A DNA stretch of 64,000 nt from Variovorax sp. V213 (GTDB lineage Bacteria; Pseudomonadota; Gammaproteobacteria; Burkholderiales; Burkholderiaceae_C): contig NZ_AP028664.1 of NCBI RefSeq assembly GCF_041154455.1, forward strand, positions 1,737,001-1,801,000, in the 5' to 3' direction. The translations under genes and the position numbers were made by a program. The notes below the pieces were generated by a model that searched no databases, had not been told where the DNA came from, and was given only the letters and a program-made list of their open reading frames with translations. Shown one piece after another: positions 55,239 through 64,000 of the stretch. Each line of letters opens with the position of its first letter. The stretch's first letter is position 1.

Positions 55239-56531
55239 ATGAAAACCACCCTCGACGCCACGCAGGCGGGTGACGACGCACAGGCCGAAGGCAGCTGGCT
55301 GCGCACGCTCAATCCGAACGAGAAACGCACGCTCACCGCATCGTTCAGCGGCTATGCGGTCGATGCCTTCGACTACTACACGCTGCCGTTGGTCACGCCC
55401 ATCCTGCTGTCTCTGTGGGGGATGAGCAAGACCGAGGTGGGGCTGATCGGCACCGCCACGCTGGTGGCTTCCGCCCTCGGCGGGTGGGGCGCCGGCATCC
55501 TGGCCGACAGGTACGGCCGCGTGCGCATCCTGCAGCTCACCATCCTGGTGTTCGCGATCTTCACCTTTGCCTGCGGCCTGGCGCAAACGCCCGAGCAGCT
55601 GCTGATCGCCCGCACGCTGCAGGGCCTGGGCTTCGGCGGCGAGTGGGCGGTGGGCTCGGTGCTCATCGCCGAGATGATCCGGCCCGCCTACCGGGGCAAG
55701 GCGGTGGGCCTGGTGCAGAGCAGCTGGGCCGTCGGATGGGGGGCGGCGGTGCTGGTGTCGATGGCACTGTTCTCGTTCTTGCCGCCGGAGTATTCATGGC
55801 GCGTGATGTTCATGCTGGGTTTGCTGCCGGCGCTGCTGATCGTTTTCATCCGCCGCTCGATCCGCGATCCCGAGATCTATGTGCAAAGCCGCGCTGCCGT
55901 GGCACGCGGTGAACGCAGCGGCAACTTCCTTGCAATCTTCAAGCCCGGCATGCTGGGCACCACGGTGCTCGCGAGCCTGCTGTTCACCGGCATGCAGGGC
56001 GGCTACTACGCCATCGGCGTCTGGCTGCCGACGTTCCTGAAGAACGAACGCCATCTCACGGTGCTGGGTTCGGGCGGCTACCAGTTCATGTTCATCGCCG
56101 GGGCTTTCATCGGCTATCTGTGCGGCGCCTACCTGTCGGACCGCCTCGGCCGCCGCCGTGCGTTCATGCTCTTCGCCGTGGGCGCCGGAACGCTGGTCTA
56201 CGCCTACACGCTGCTGCCCATCACCGACAGCTTGATGCTGCTGCTCGGCTTTCCGCTCGGCTTCTTCATGTCGGGCATCTTCAGCGGCGCGGGGGCCTTC
56301 CTGGCCGAGCTTTTCCCCAATGAGCTGCGCGGCTCGGGGCAGGGCTTTTGCTACAACTTCGGGCGCGGTATCGGCGCCACCTTCCCGGCGCTGGTGGGGG
56401 TGCTGAGCGACCGCATGCATCTTCCGCTGGGAACCGCCATCGGCGTGTGCGCGGCGGTGGCCTATGCCATGGTGGTCGTGGTGGCCTTCTGTCTCCCAGA
56501 GACGCGCGGACGCGACCTGCGTCAGAACTGA
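55239..56531 (+). CDS. MFS transporter, organic acid type
   Basis: A 430-residue, 12-helix MFS protein. Helix 1 has FSGYAVDAFDYYTLPLVTPI, and the loop motif is GILADRYGRVRILQL. LQGLGFGGEWAVGSVLIAEM and a second-half loop GAYLSDRLGRRRAFML follow. It is closest in feel to sialate/lactate-type symporters. It sits 52 bases after the DUF1445 gene and 68 before a TRAP receptor gene. Substrate unknown. Confidence 0.88.
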   Translation: MKTTLDATQAGDDAQAEGSWLRTLNPNEKRTLTASFSGYAVDAFDYYTLPLVTPILLSLWGMSKTEVGLIGTATLVASALGGWGAGILADRYGRVRILQLTILVFAIFTFACGLAQTPEQLLIARTLQGLGFGGEWAVGSVLIAEMIRPAYRGKAVGLVQSSWAVGWGAAVLVSMALFSFLPPEYSWRVMFMLGLLPALLIVFIRRSIRDPEIYVQSRAAVARGERSGNFLAIFKPGMLGTTVLASLLFTGMQGGYYAIGVWLPTFLKNERHLTVLGSGGYQFMFIAGAFIGYLCGAYLSDRLGRRRAFMLFAVGAGTLVYAYTLLPITDSLMLLLGFPLGFFMSGIFSGAGAFLAELFPNELRGSGQGFCYNFGRGIGATFPALVGVLSDRMHLPLGTAIGVCAAVAYAMVVVVAFCLPETRGRDLRQN

Positions 56532-56599
56532 TTCGAATTCCTTTCCCCTCGCAAATCTTTTCGACAACCAGCCCTCCAGCTTCTGAACAGGTGCCCCCG

Positions 56600-57565
56600 A
56601 TGAAAAACTTCATGTTCTGCCTCTCCGCCGTTGTCTTCGCCGGCGCCGCCTCGGCCCAGACCAAATGGGATCTACCCACCGGCTACGGGGCCAACAGTTT
56701 CCAGACCCAGAACGTGCAGCAGTTCGCCAACGAGGTGGACCAGCTCACGGGCGGCAAGCTCAAGATCACGCTGCATCCGGGAGGGTCGCTCTACAAGGCC
56801 AACGAGATCAAGCGCGCGGTGCAGAGCGGCCAGGTTCAGGCGGCCGAGTTCATCCTTTCGAGCGCGGCGAACGAGAACCCGCTGTTCGGTGCCGATTCCA
56901 TTCCCTTCCTGGCGACCAGCTACCCCGCGGCCAGGCGGCTGTACGAGGCCGCCAAACCGGCACAAGACAAGCTGCTGGCCTCGCAGGGCATGAAGCTGCT
57001 GTTCTCCGTGCCGTGGCCGGGCCAGTCGCTGTATTCCATCAAGCCTGTCAACACGCCGGCCGATCTGGTGGGCACCAAGATGCGCGCCTACAACCCGGCC
57101 ACGGGTCGCATTGCGCAGTTGCTCAAGGCGCAGCCGGTAACCATCCAGTTGGCCGAACTGGGCCAGGCCCTGGCGACCGGCGGCGTGCAGAACTTTCTCA
57201 CCTCCAGCGCCAGCGGCGTGGAGAGCAAGCTGTACGAGCAGGTGAAGTATTTCTACCCGGTCAGCGCCTGGCTACCGCGCAACGCGACGGTGGTGAACCA
57301 GAAGGCGTTCGACGCGCTCGACAAGCCCGTGCAGGAGGCGGTGCTGAAAGCCGCCGCTGCCGCCGAAGCCCGCGGCTGGGCCACCAGCGAGAAGGTGGAC
57401 GGCGAGTACATCAAGGAACTCGCTGCCAAGGGCATGACGATTGCCGCACCGTCGGACAGCGTCAAGGCCGCGCTGACCGCCATCGGCGAAACCATGACCG
57501 CCGAATGGCTCAAGACCGCCGGCGCCGAAGGCCAGGCCGTGATCGACGCTTACCGCAAGCCGTAA
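56600..57565 (+). CDS. dctP: TRAP transporter solute receptor (DctP-like), third system, receptor A
   Basis: A 321-residue receptor with signal peptide ending GAASAQ. The mature start WDLPTGYGANSFQTQNV recurs in receptor B downstream. The ligand region is TKMRAYNPATGRIAQLL. This subgroup lacks the VDGQEN motif of the other two systems and has NFLTSSASG instead. The ATG at 56600 has a weak ribosome site (CAGGTGC). An inverted repeat separates it from dctQ. Confidence 0.9.
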   Translation: MKNFMFCLSAVVFAGAASAQTKWDLPTGYGANSFQTQNVQQFANEVDQLTGGKLKITLHPGGSLYKANEIKRAVQSGQVQAAEFILSSAANENPLFGADSIPFLATSYPAARRLYEAAKPAQDKLLASQGMKLLFSVPWPGQSLYSIKPVNTPADLVGTKMRAYNPATGRIAQLLKAQPVTIQLAELGQALATGGVQNFLTSSASGVESKLYEQVKYFYPVSAWLPRNATVVNQKAFDALDKPVQEAVLKAAAAAEARGWATSEKVDGEYIKELAAKGMTIAAPSDSVKAALTAIGETMTAEWLKTAGAEGQAVIDAYRKP

Positions 57566-57578
57566 CTTCGCTTCCCCC

Positions 57579-57617
57579 GCGGCGGGACGGCCAAGGCTGT
57601 TTCCGGCTTCCCGCCGC
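57579..57617 (+). terminator. Hairpin between receptor A and dctQ
   Basis: GCGGCGGGA and TCCCGCCGC pair across a 21-base spacer, followed by CTTCTCCCTTTTC. It may attenuate the membrane genes relative to the receptor, as in the minus-strand TRAP operon. Confidence 0.55.
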
Positions 57618-57659
57618 CTTCTCCCTTTTCTCGTTGTGATCCCGAACCAGGAGCGTACG

Positions 57660-58169
57660 GTGGACAAGCTCGTTCTCAATTTTTACAAACTGCTGATGGC
57701 ACTGGCCTGCGTGGCCATGCTGGCCGCCTTCGCCGCCGTGCTGCTCGGCGTGGTGGCCCGCGAAGCGCATTGGGACATCCCGGGCCTGGACGCCTATGCG
57801 GGCTATGCCATCGCCGCCGCCTTGTTCCTTGCGCTGCCAGCCACGCTCAAGCATGGCGACCACATCCGCGTGACGCTGTTGCTGGACCGCATGCCCGCCA
57901 AGCTGCGCAGCGCCCTCGAGTGGTGGTGCCTGGCCTCGGCCTTCCTGCTGGCTGTGTACATCGCCTGGTATGCGGGCCGGCTGGTCTGGGTCTCCTACGC
58001 GACCCATGACATTTCGCCGTCAGCCGATGCCTCGCCACTGTGGATTCCCCAGATCAGCATGGCGCTGGGTTGCATCGGTTTTGCCCTGTCGTTCGGCCAT
58101 GCGCTGCTGGAACGCTGGCGCGGCGGGAGCTTCATCAAGGCCACCGACGAAACGGCCCACGTCGAATAA
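57660..58169 (+). CDS. dctQ: TRAP transporter small membrane subunit (DctQ), third system
   Basis: A 169-residue four-helix protein (LNFYKLLMALACVAMLAAFA, AYAGYAIAAALFLALPATLK, HGDHIRVTLLLDRMP). The GTG at 57660 follows AGGAG by six bases and is preferred over the GTG at 57636. Starts 94 bases after receptor A and ends 18 bases before dctM. Confidence 0.88.
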   Translation: MDKLVLNFYKLLMALACVAMLAAFAAVLLGVVAREAHWDIPGLDAYAGYAIAAALFLALPATLKHGDHIRVTLLLDRMPAKLRSALEWWCLASAFLLAVYIAWYAGRLVWVSYATHDISPSADASPLWIPQISMALGCIGFALSFGHALLERWRGGSFIKATDETAHVE

Positions 58170-58187
58170 GAACATCGGAAACACAAA

Positions 58188-59486
58188 ATGGACCTCGTTA
58201 TTGCATTCGCCCTGATCGTGCTGCTGTTCGCGGTGCTGGGCTCGGGCCTGTGGATCGGCCTGTCGCTGCTGGCCGTGGCGGTGATCGCCATGGAGGTGTT
58301 CACCCAGCGGCCGGTCGGCGACAGCATGATGCTCACCATCTGGGGCTCCACCTCCAGCTGGACGCTCACCGCCTTGCCGCTGTTCCTGTGGATGGGCGAG
58401 ATCCTGTTCCGCAGCAAGCTCTCGGACGACATGTTCAAGGGCCTGGCACCCTGGCTGGACCGCCTGCCGGGCCGGCTGCTGCACACCAACGTGGTCGGCT
58501 GCACCATCTTCGCGGCGATCTCTGGCTCCAGCGCGGCCACCTGCGCCACCATCGGCAAGATCACGCTGCCCGAACTCAAGAAGCGCGGCTACCCCGATGA
58601 CATTTCGGTCGGCACGCTGGCCGGTGCGGGCACGCTGGGCCTGCTGATTCCACCGTCCATCATCATGATCGTCTATGGCGTGGCGGCCAACGTGTCGATC
58701 GCCAAGCTGTTCCTGGCCGGTGTCATTCCCGGCCTGCTGCTGGCCGCGCTGTTCATGGGCTACATCATCGTGTGGGCGCTGTTCAACAAGGACAAGGTTC
58801 CCGCCGCTGACGCGGCAATGAGCTTCCGCGAGAAGCTGTATGCCTCGCGCCACCTGATTCCCGTGGTGTCGCTGATCGCGCTGGTGCTTGGCGGCATCTA
58901 CAGCGGGATTGCCACCGCCACGGAAGCCGCCGCGCTCGGGGTGGGCGGCGCGTTGATCCTGGCAAAAATCGAAGGGTCTCTCGACTGGGCACGCTTCAAG
59001 GACGGACTGATTGCCGCCTGCCGCGTCTACTGCATGATCGGCCTGATCCTCGCGGGCGCGGCCTTCCTCACGCTGGCCATGGGCTTCATCGGCCTGCCGC
59101 GGCATCTGGCGGAATTCATCGGCGCGCTGCACCTGGCGCCGTTCAACCTGATGTTGCTGCTGATCGTTTTCTTCATCATCCTGGGCTGCTTCCTCGACGG
59201 CATCTCCATGGTGGTGCTGACGATCGCGGTGCTGCTGCCCACGGTGGAGGCTGCCGGCTTCGACCTGATCTGGTTCGGCATCTTCATCGTGCTGGTGGTG
59301 GAAATGGCGCAGATCACGCCACCCGTGGGCTTCAACCTGTTCGTGTTGCAGGGCATGACCAAGCGCGAGGTGACCTGGATTGCACGCACCGCCATGCCGC
59401 TGTTCTTCCTGATGATCGCAGCCGTGATCGCAACCTACTTTTTCCCGGATGTGGTTCTGTGGTTGCCGCGCCGGATGCAGGGCTGA
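58188..59486 (+). CDS. dctM: TRAP transporter large membrane subunit (DctM), third system
   Basis: A 432-residue polytopic protein. Marks are LPLFLWMGEILFRSKLSDDM, ISGSSAATCATIGKITLPEL, LAGAGTLGLLIPPSIIMIVY and ITPPVGFNLFVLQGM. Normal length. It lies between dctQ and a second receptor gene, so two receptors may share one membrane complex. Confidence 0.93.
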   Translation: MDLVIAFALIVLLFAVLGSGLWIGLSLLAVAVIAMEVFTQRPVGDSMMLTIWGSTSSWTLTALPLFLWMGEILFRSKLSDDMFKGLAPWLDRLPGRLLHTNVVGCTIFAAISGSSAATCATIGKITLPELKKRGYPDDISVGTLAGAGTLGLLIPPSIIMIVYGVAANVSIAKLFLAGVIPGLLLAALFMGYIIVWALFNKDKVPAADAAMSFREKLYASRHLIPVVSLIALVLGGIYSGIATATEAAALGVGGALILAKIEGSLDWARFKDGLIAACRVYCMIGLILAGAAFLTLAMGFIGLPRHLAEFIGALHLAPFNLMLLLIVFFIILGCFLDGISMVVLTIAVLLPTVEAAGFDLIWFGIFIVLVVEMAQITPPVGFNLFVLQGMTKREVTWIARTAMPLFFLMIAAVIATYFFPDVVLWLPRRMQG

Positions 59487-59529
59487 GGCCGGAAACGAGC
59501 GCCTGCACCGACGCAAAGGAAAGAACCTC

Positions 59530-60492
59530 ATGAAACTGCTATTGATTGCTGCCTTTTTCGCAGCGACGGTGACGCACGCCCAGACGCGCTGGCAACTGGC
59601 CACCGGCTACCGCGCCGAGTCTTTCCACACGCAGAACATCGTGTGGTTCACAGGAGAGGTGGAGCGGACCACGGCGGGTGCGCTGCGCATCGAGGTGCGG
59701 CCGAACAACACGCTGTTCAAGCTGGGCGACATCGGCCAGGCGGTGCAGACAGCCCAGGTGCAGGCGGGCGAGACCATCATGAGCAACCTGGTCGAGGCGA
59801 TTCCGATCGCGGGGGCCGACGCCATTCCCTTCGTGGTGGGCAGCTATGCCGATGCGAAGCGCCTGTGGGACCTGCAGCGCCCGCTGATCGACAAGCACTT
59901 TGCAGCGCGGGGACTGAAGGCGCTGTATGCCGTGCCCTGGCCGCCGCAGGGGTTGTACACAGTCGCGCCGATCCGATCGGCGGCCGACTTCAAGGGTATG
60001 CGCATGCGCACCTACAACCAGGCCACCGTGCGCATCGCCGAGATGCTGGGCGCAACGCCCGTGGATGTGCCGATGGTGGATGTCAAGAAGGCATTGGCGA
60101 GCGGCCAGCTGGACAGCATGATCACCTCGGCCGTGACCGGTGTGGAGAACCAGGTCTGGAGCCAGTTCCGGCATTACCACGAGATCAACGCCTGGTTTCC
60201 GAAGAACATCGTGTTCGTCAACCTGCAGGCGTTCGATGCACTGCAGCCCGCCGTCAGGCAGGCGGTGCTGAACGCCGCCGGCGAAGCCGAGCTGCGTGGC
60301 TGGGCCATGAGCCAGGACGAGGCCGCCGGCTCCACCCGCAAGCTCAAGGCCGAGGGCATGCAGGTCGATCGCATCGCGGCCGGCTTTGAAGCCGAGCTCA
60401 AGCGACTGGGCGAGCGGTTCTCCCGCGAATGGGTGCGTTCGGTCGGGAATGAAGCCAACCACATCTTCGTGCCGTATTACTTCCAACGCTAG
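59530..60492 (+). CDS. dctP: TRAP transporter solute receptor (DctP-like), third system, receptor B
   Basis: A 320-residue receptor with a short signal peptide (cut after THA). It is a paralogue of receptor A: WQLATGYRAESFHTQNI aligns with its mature start, and MRMRTYNQATVRIAEMLGAT with its ligand region. It diverges elsewhere, so the two may bind different ligands for the same DctQM. AAAGGAAAG precedes the ATG at 59530. Confidence 0.9.
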   Translation: MKLLLIAAFFAATVTHAQTRWQLATGYRAESFHTQNIVWFTGEVERTTAGALRIEVRPNNTLFKLGDIGQAVQTAQVQAGETIMSNLVEAIPIAGADAIPFVVGSYADAKRLWDLQRPLIDKHFAARGLKALYAVPWPPQGLYTVAPIRSAADFKGMRMRTYNQATVRIAEMLGATPVDVPMVDVKKALASGQLDSMITSAVTGVENQVWSQFRHYHEINAWFPKNIVFVNLQAFDALQPAVRQAVLNAAGEAELRGWAMSQDEAAGSTRKLKAEGMQVDRIAAGFEAELKRLGERFSREWVRSVGNEANHIFVPYYFQR

Positions 60493-60507
60493 TTGCCATC
60501 CCCATGT

Positions 60508-60530
60508 CTTGTCCGGCCGGTCCGGACAAG
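60508..60530. promoter_or_regulatory. Perfect 9-bp inverted repeat before the oxoprolinase gene
   Basis: CTTGTCCGG and CCGGACAAG enclose CCGGT. No T-run follows, so an operator or an mRNA processing structure fits better than an intrinsic terminator. It lies 16 bases after the receptor B stop and 36 before the next start. Confidence 0.5.
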
Positions 60531-60565
60531 GCGGTATTCATTCCTAACCAACAGCTGAAACAACC

Positions 60566-63500
60566 ATGCAAGACAACATCTCCCCTCCGCGCTGGCAGTT
60601 CTGGATCGACCGCGGAGGCACGTTCACCGACCTGGTCGGCCGCGACCCCGAGGGCGGGCTGCACACGCTCAAGCTGCTGTCCGAGAATCCCGAGCAATAC
60701 AAGGACGCCGCCGTCGAAGGCATCCGCCGCCTGCTGAAGCTCGAGCCAGGCGAGCCCGTCACTCCCGAGCGCGTCGAGTGCGTGAAGATGGGCACCACGG
60801 TGGCCACCAACGCGCTGCTGGAGCGCAAGGGCGAACCCACGGTGCTGGTCACCACGGCGGGCTTTCGCGATGCGCTGCGCATCGCCACGCAGGCGCGGCC
60901 GCGCTTGTTCGATCGGCGCATCGTGCTGCCCGAACTGCTCTACGAGCGCGTGATCGAGGCCGGCGAGCGGATGGACGCGCAGGGCAGCGTCGTGCAGCCG
61001 CTGGACGAGGGCGCCTTGCGCGCCGCGCTGCAAGAGGCTTTCGATGCCGGCCTGCGCGCCTGCGCCATCGTTTTCATGCACGGCTGGCGCTACACCGCGC
61101 ACGAGCTCGCGGCCGAGCGTATCGCACGCGCCATCGGGTTCACGCAGGTGTCGGTGTCGCACAAGACCAGCCCGCTCATGAAGCTGGTGCCGCGCGGCGA
61201 CACCACGGTGGTCGACGCCTACCTGAGCCCGATCCTGCGGCGCTACGTGGAGCAGGTGTCGCGGCAGATGCCGGGCGTGCCGCTGTTCTTCATGCAGAGT
61301 TCGGGCGGGCTCACGCAGGCCGACCGCTTCCAGGGCAAGGATGCGATTCTTTCCGGGCCGGCGGGCGGCATCGTCGGCATGGTGCGCACCGCGCTCGACG
61401 CGGGCCACCCGCGCGTGATCGGCTTCGACATGGGTGGCACCTCCACCGACGTGTCGCACTATGCCGGCGAGTTCGAGCGCTCCTTTGAAACCCAGGTAGC
61501 CGGCGTGCGCATGCGCGCGCCGATGATGAGCATCCACACGGTGGCGGCGGGCGGCGGCTCGGTCATCGCGTTCGACGGCGCGCGGCTGCGCGTGGGGCCC
61601 GAATCGGCTGGCGCCAACCCGGGGCCGGCCAGCTACCGGCGCGGCGGTCCGCTCACCACCACCGATGCGAACGTGCTGCTCGGCAAGATCCAGCCTTCGC
61701 ACTTTCCGCATGTGTTCGGGCCGAACGCCGATGAGCCGCTCGACCTGGCGGCTGCACGCAGCGGCTTCGATGCCATGGCGCGCCGCATGTCGGAAGCGAC
61801 GGGCCGCTCCGTGAGCGCGGAAGAAGTGGCGAGCGGTGCGCTGCGCATCGCAGTCGCCAGCATGGCCAACGCCATCAAGCGCATTTCGGTGGCGCGCGGC
61901 TACGACGTCACGCAGTACACGCTGCAGTGCTTCGGCGGCGCGGGCGGCCAGCACGCTTGCCTGGTGGCCGATGCGCTGGGCATGGGCAGCATCTACCTGC
62001 ATCCGCTGGCGGGCGTGCTCTCGGCCTTCGGCATGGGGCTGGCCGACCAGCTGGCGATGCGCGAACTGGCGCTGGAGCGCAGGCTCGATACTGAAGGGCT
62101 GGCCGCGGCGCGCGATGCTGCGGGCGCCCTCGCCGCGCAGGCAAAGGGCGAGTTGCGCGAGCAGGGCGTGGCGGGTGCGGCCATCGCCGTGGTGCACCGC
62201 GTGCAGCTTCGCTACGAAGGCACCGACACTGCGCTGGCCTGCGCGCTGCCCATGGCGGGCACGGTCAACGAGGCCATCGCCGCGATGCGCGACGAATTCG
62301 AAACCGGCTACCGACGCCGTTTCGCCTTCCTGATGGCCGAGCGCGCACTCGTGATCGAGGCGGTGACGGTCGAAGCCGTGGGGGCCGGCGAGCGTGGCGC
62401 GCCACCGGCCGCGCAGGCCGGCATTGCCCCCGGTTCACCCGAGCCGCTGGCGGCCGCGCGGATGTATTGCGAGGCCGACGAAAAAGCCGCCGGCTGGCGC
62501 GACGCCGCGCTGTTCGACGAGGCGGCCCTCACGCCCGGTGCAACCATCGACGGCCCCGCCATCCTCGCAGGCCGCAATGCCACCACGGTGATCGAGCCCG
62601 GATGGCAGGCACGCGCCACCGCGGCCGGCATCGAGATGCATCGGGTGCGCCCGCGCGTGGCCACGCAGGCGATGGGCACCAGCGCCGACCCGGTGATGCT
62701 CGAGGTGTTCAACAACCTCTTCATGAACATCGCCGAGCAGATGGGCCTGCGGCTGCAGAACACGGCCTACTCGGTCAACATCAAGGAGCGGCTCGACTTT
62801 TCTTGCGCGCTGTTCGACGTAGAGGGCAACCTGATCGCCAACGCGCCGCACATGCCGGTGCACCTGGGCTCGATGAGCGAATCGATCAAGACCGTGATCG
62901 ACGGCAACCCCGGCATGGAGCCCGGCGACGTCTTCGTGCTGAACGACCCCTACCACGGCGGCACGCACCTGCCCGACATCACGGTGGTGACGCCGGTATA
63001 CCTGCAAGCGGGCGATGCGCGGCCTTCGTTCTATGTGGCTTCGCGTGGCCACCACGCCGACGTGGGCGGCGTCACGCCGGGCTCGATGCCGCCGTTCTCG
63101 GCCACCATCGGCGATGAAGGCGTGCTGATCGACAACTTCAAGCTGGTGGAGGGAGGCCGCCTGCGCGAGGCCGAGCTGCGCGCGCTGCTCGGGAGCGGCG
63201 CGCATCCGTCGCGCAACATCGAGCAGAACCTGGCCGACCTGCGCGCGCAGATCGCCGCCAACGAGAAAGGCGTGCAGGAGCTCCAGGCCATGGTGGCGCA
63301 GTTCGGCCGCGAGACCGTGGCCGCCTACATGGGCCACGTGCAGGACAACGCCGAGGAGTCGGTGCGCCGCGTCATCACGGCGCTGAAGGATGGCGAATTC
63401 ACGCTGCCGCTGGACAACGGTGCGCAGATTCGCGTTCGGGTCACGGTCGATGCGGTCGCGCGCTCGGCCACGGTGGATTTCACCGGCACCAGCGCGCAAC

Positions 63501-64000
63501 TGGCCAACAACTTCAATGCGCCGCGCGCCATCACCATGGCGGCCGTGCTGTACGTGTTCCGCACGCTGGTGGACGACGACATTCCGCTCAACGCGGGCTG
63601 CCTGAAGCCCATCCGGGTGATCGTGCCGAACGGCTGCATGCTCAATCCGCTGCCACCGGCCGCGGTGGTGGCGGGCAACGTCGAGACTTCGAGCTGCGTG
63701 ACCAATGCGCTCTATGGCGCGCTGGGCGTCATGGCCGCGAGCCAGTGCACCATGAACAACTTCACCTTCGGCGACGGCGAGCACCAGTACTACGAGACCA
63801 TCTCGGGCGGCTCGGGCGCTGGCCCGGACTTCGACGGCACGAGCGTGGTGCAGACCCACATGACCAATTCGCGCCTGACCGATCCCGAGGTGCTCGAGTT
63901 CCGCTACCCCGTGCGGCTCGACAGCTACCGCCTGCGCACCGGCTCGGGCGGGGCAGGGCGCTGGCGCGGCGGCGACGGCGGCGTACGGCGCGTGCGCTTC
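60566..64000 (+). CDS. Fused hydantoinase A/B, 5-oxoprolinase family (3' end outside window)
   Basis: 1145 codons are visible with no stop. The HyuA part (1-~700) has the actin-like ATP motifs WIDRGGTFTDLVGRDP, GTTVATNALLERKGE and FDMGGTSTDVSHY. The HyuB part starts near residue 708 (DPVMLEVFNNLFMNIAEQMG) and includes ERLDFSCALFD and NDPYHGGTHLPDIT. Family members open 5-oxoproline or hydantoins with ATP; whole fused forms have about 1200 residues, so little is missing. The start at 60566 has only a weak ribosome site. It follows a two-receptor TRAP operon and is in the same block as a D-glutamate-cyclase-family gene. Confidence 0.93.
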   Translation, partial: MQDNISPPRWQFWIDRGGTFTDLVGRDPEGGLHTLKLLSENPEQYKDAAVEGIRRLLKLEPGEPVTPERVECVKMGTTVATNALLERKGEPTVLVTTAGFRDALRIATQARPRLFDRRIVLPELLYERVIEAGERMDAQGSVVQPLDEGALRAALQEAFDAGLRACAIVFMHGWRYTAHELAAERIARAIGFTQVSVSHKTSPLMKLVPRGDTTVVDAYLSPILRRYVEQVSRQMPGVPLFFMQSSGGLTQADRFQGKDAILSGPAGGIVGMVRTALDAGHPRVIGFDMGGTSTDVSHYAGEFERSFETQVAGVRMRAPMMSIHTVAAGGGSVIAFDGARLRVGPESAGANPGPASYRRGGPLTTTDANVLLGKIQPSHFPHVFGPNADEPLDLAAARSGFDAMARRMSEATGRSVSAEEVASGALRIAVASMANAIKRISVARGYDVTQYTLQCFGGAGGQHACLVADALGMGSIYLHPLAGVLSAFGMGLADQLAMRELALERRLDTEGLAAARDAAGALAAQAKGELREQGVAGAAIAVVHRVQLRYEGTDTALACALPMAGTVNEAIAAMRDEFETGYRRRFAFLMAERALVIEAVTVEAVGAGERGAPPAAQAGIAPGSPEPLAAARMYCEADEKAAGWRDAALFDEAALTPGATIDGPAILAGRNATTVIEPGWQARATAAGIEMHRVRPRVATQAMGTSADPVMLEVFNNLFMNIAEQMGLRLQNTAYSVNIKERLDFSCALFDVEGNLIANAPHMPVHLGSMSESIKTVIDGNPGMEPGDVFVLNDPYHGGTHLPDITVVTPVYLQAGDARPSFYVASRGHHADVGGVTPGSMPPFSATIGDEGVLIDNFKLVEGGRLREAELRALLGSGAHPSRNIEQNLADLRAQIAANEKGVQELQAMVAQFGRETVAAYMGHVQDNAEESVRRVITALKDGEFTLPLDNGAQIRVRVTVDAVARSATVDFTGTSAQLANNFNAPRAITMAAVLYVFRTLVDDDIPLNAGCLKPIRVIVPNGCMLNPLPPAAVVAGNVETSSCVTNALYGALGVMAASQCTMNNFTFGDGEHQYYETISGGSGAGPDFDGTSVVQTHMTNSRLTDPEVLEFRYPVRLDSYRLRTGSGGAGRWRGGDGGVRRVRF

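Overview
The window is GC-rich, densely coded bacterial DNA. Its make-up points to a beta-proteobacterium of the Comamonadaceae, most like Variovorax. The signs are several Bug/TctC-type and DctP-type solute receptors, three TRAP transporters, an FrcBCA-type sugar ABC transporter with a ROK regulator, an IclR-controlled protocatechuate-type catabolic cluster, and a tandem glycine riboswitch in front of gcvTHP. The genus is inferred from gene content; no rRNA or tRNA gene was seen.

Region 1 (1-11,250) is an Rhs polymorphic-toxin island. Two Rhs proteins with near-identical YD-repeat cores (1-2622 and 6791-9365) carry unrelated C-terminal tips. Two Sel1-type repeat genes and a pentapeptide-repeat gene lie between them. 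The second Rhs gene overlaps a small candidate immunity gene by ATGA. After it come a scrambled remnant of an older pentapeptide/Rhs cassette and an AT-richer small gene broken by two compensating poly-A indels.

Region 2 (11,250-17,770) holds an frcBCA-like sugar transporter, with an apparent one-base frameshift in the ATPase gene, its ROK regulator and a palindromic candidate operator. It also holds two poorly characterised genes and an orphan Bug receptor.

Region 3 (17,780-21,870, minus strand) has a TctD/TctE-like two-component system between two Bug receptors, plus an IclR regulator. No TctA/TctB permease is present.

Region 4 (22,070-34,000, plus strand) is a coherent aromatic/hydroaromatic catabolic block. 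It contains two divergent shikimate-dehydrogenase-like enzymes flanking a TRAP transporter, then pcaB, pcaC, a Bcr/CflA-like MFS gene and pcaD in tightly overlapping order. A fused 3-dehydroshikimate dehydratase/HPPD-like gene (quiC type) and an MHS-family transporter follow. Similar IclR-type operator sequences occur before the first operon and before quiC, which suggests shared control. Together the genes would import hydroaromatic acids and pass them through 3-dehydroshikimate, protocatechuate and the beta-ketoadipate route. The ring-cleavage genes pcaGH are not in the window.

Region 5 (34,000-48,600) is mostly housekeeping: a DsbA/FrnE-like protein, a DUF1800/DUF1501 pair, katG, a nitronate monooxygenase, a carboxylesterase, a DUF3014 protein, and gcvTHP behind its riboswitch.

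Region 6 (48,640-64,000) is an organic-acid and possible lactam region. A minus-strand TRAP operon is followed by a DenD-like NAD-dependent epimerase and a divergent LysR regulator. Next come a D-glutamate-cyclase-family (DUF1445) protein, an MFS transporter, a TRAP operon with two receptors, and a fused hydantoinase/5-oxoprolinase cut off by the window end.
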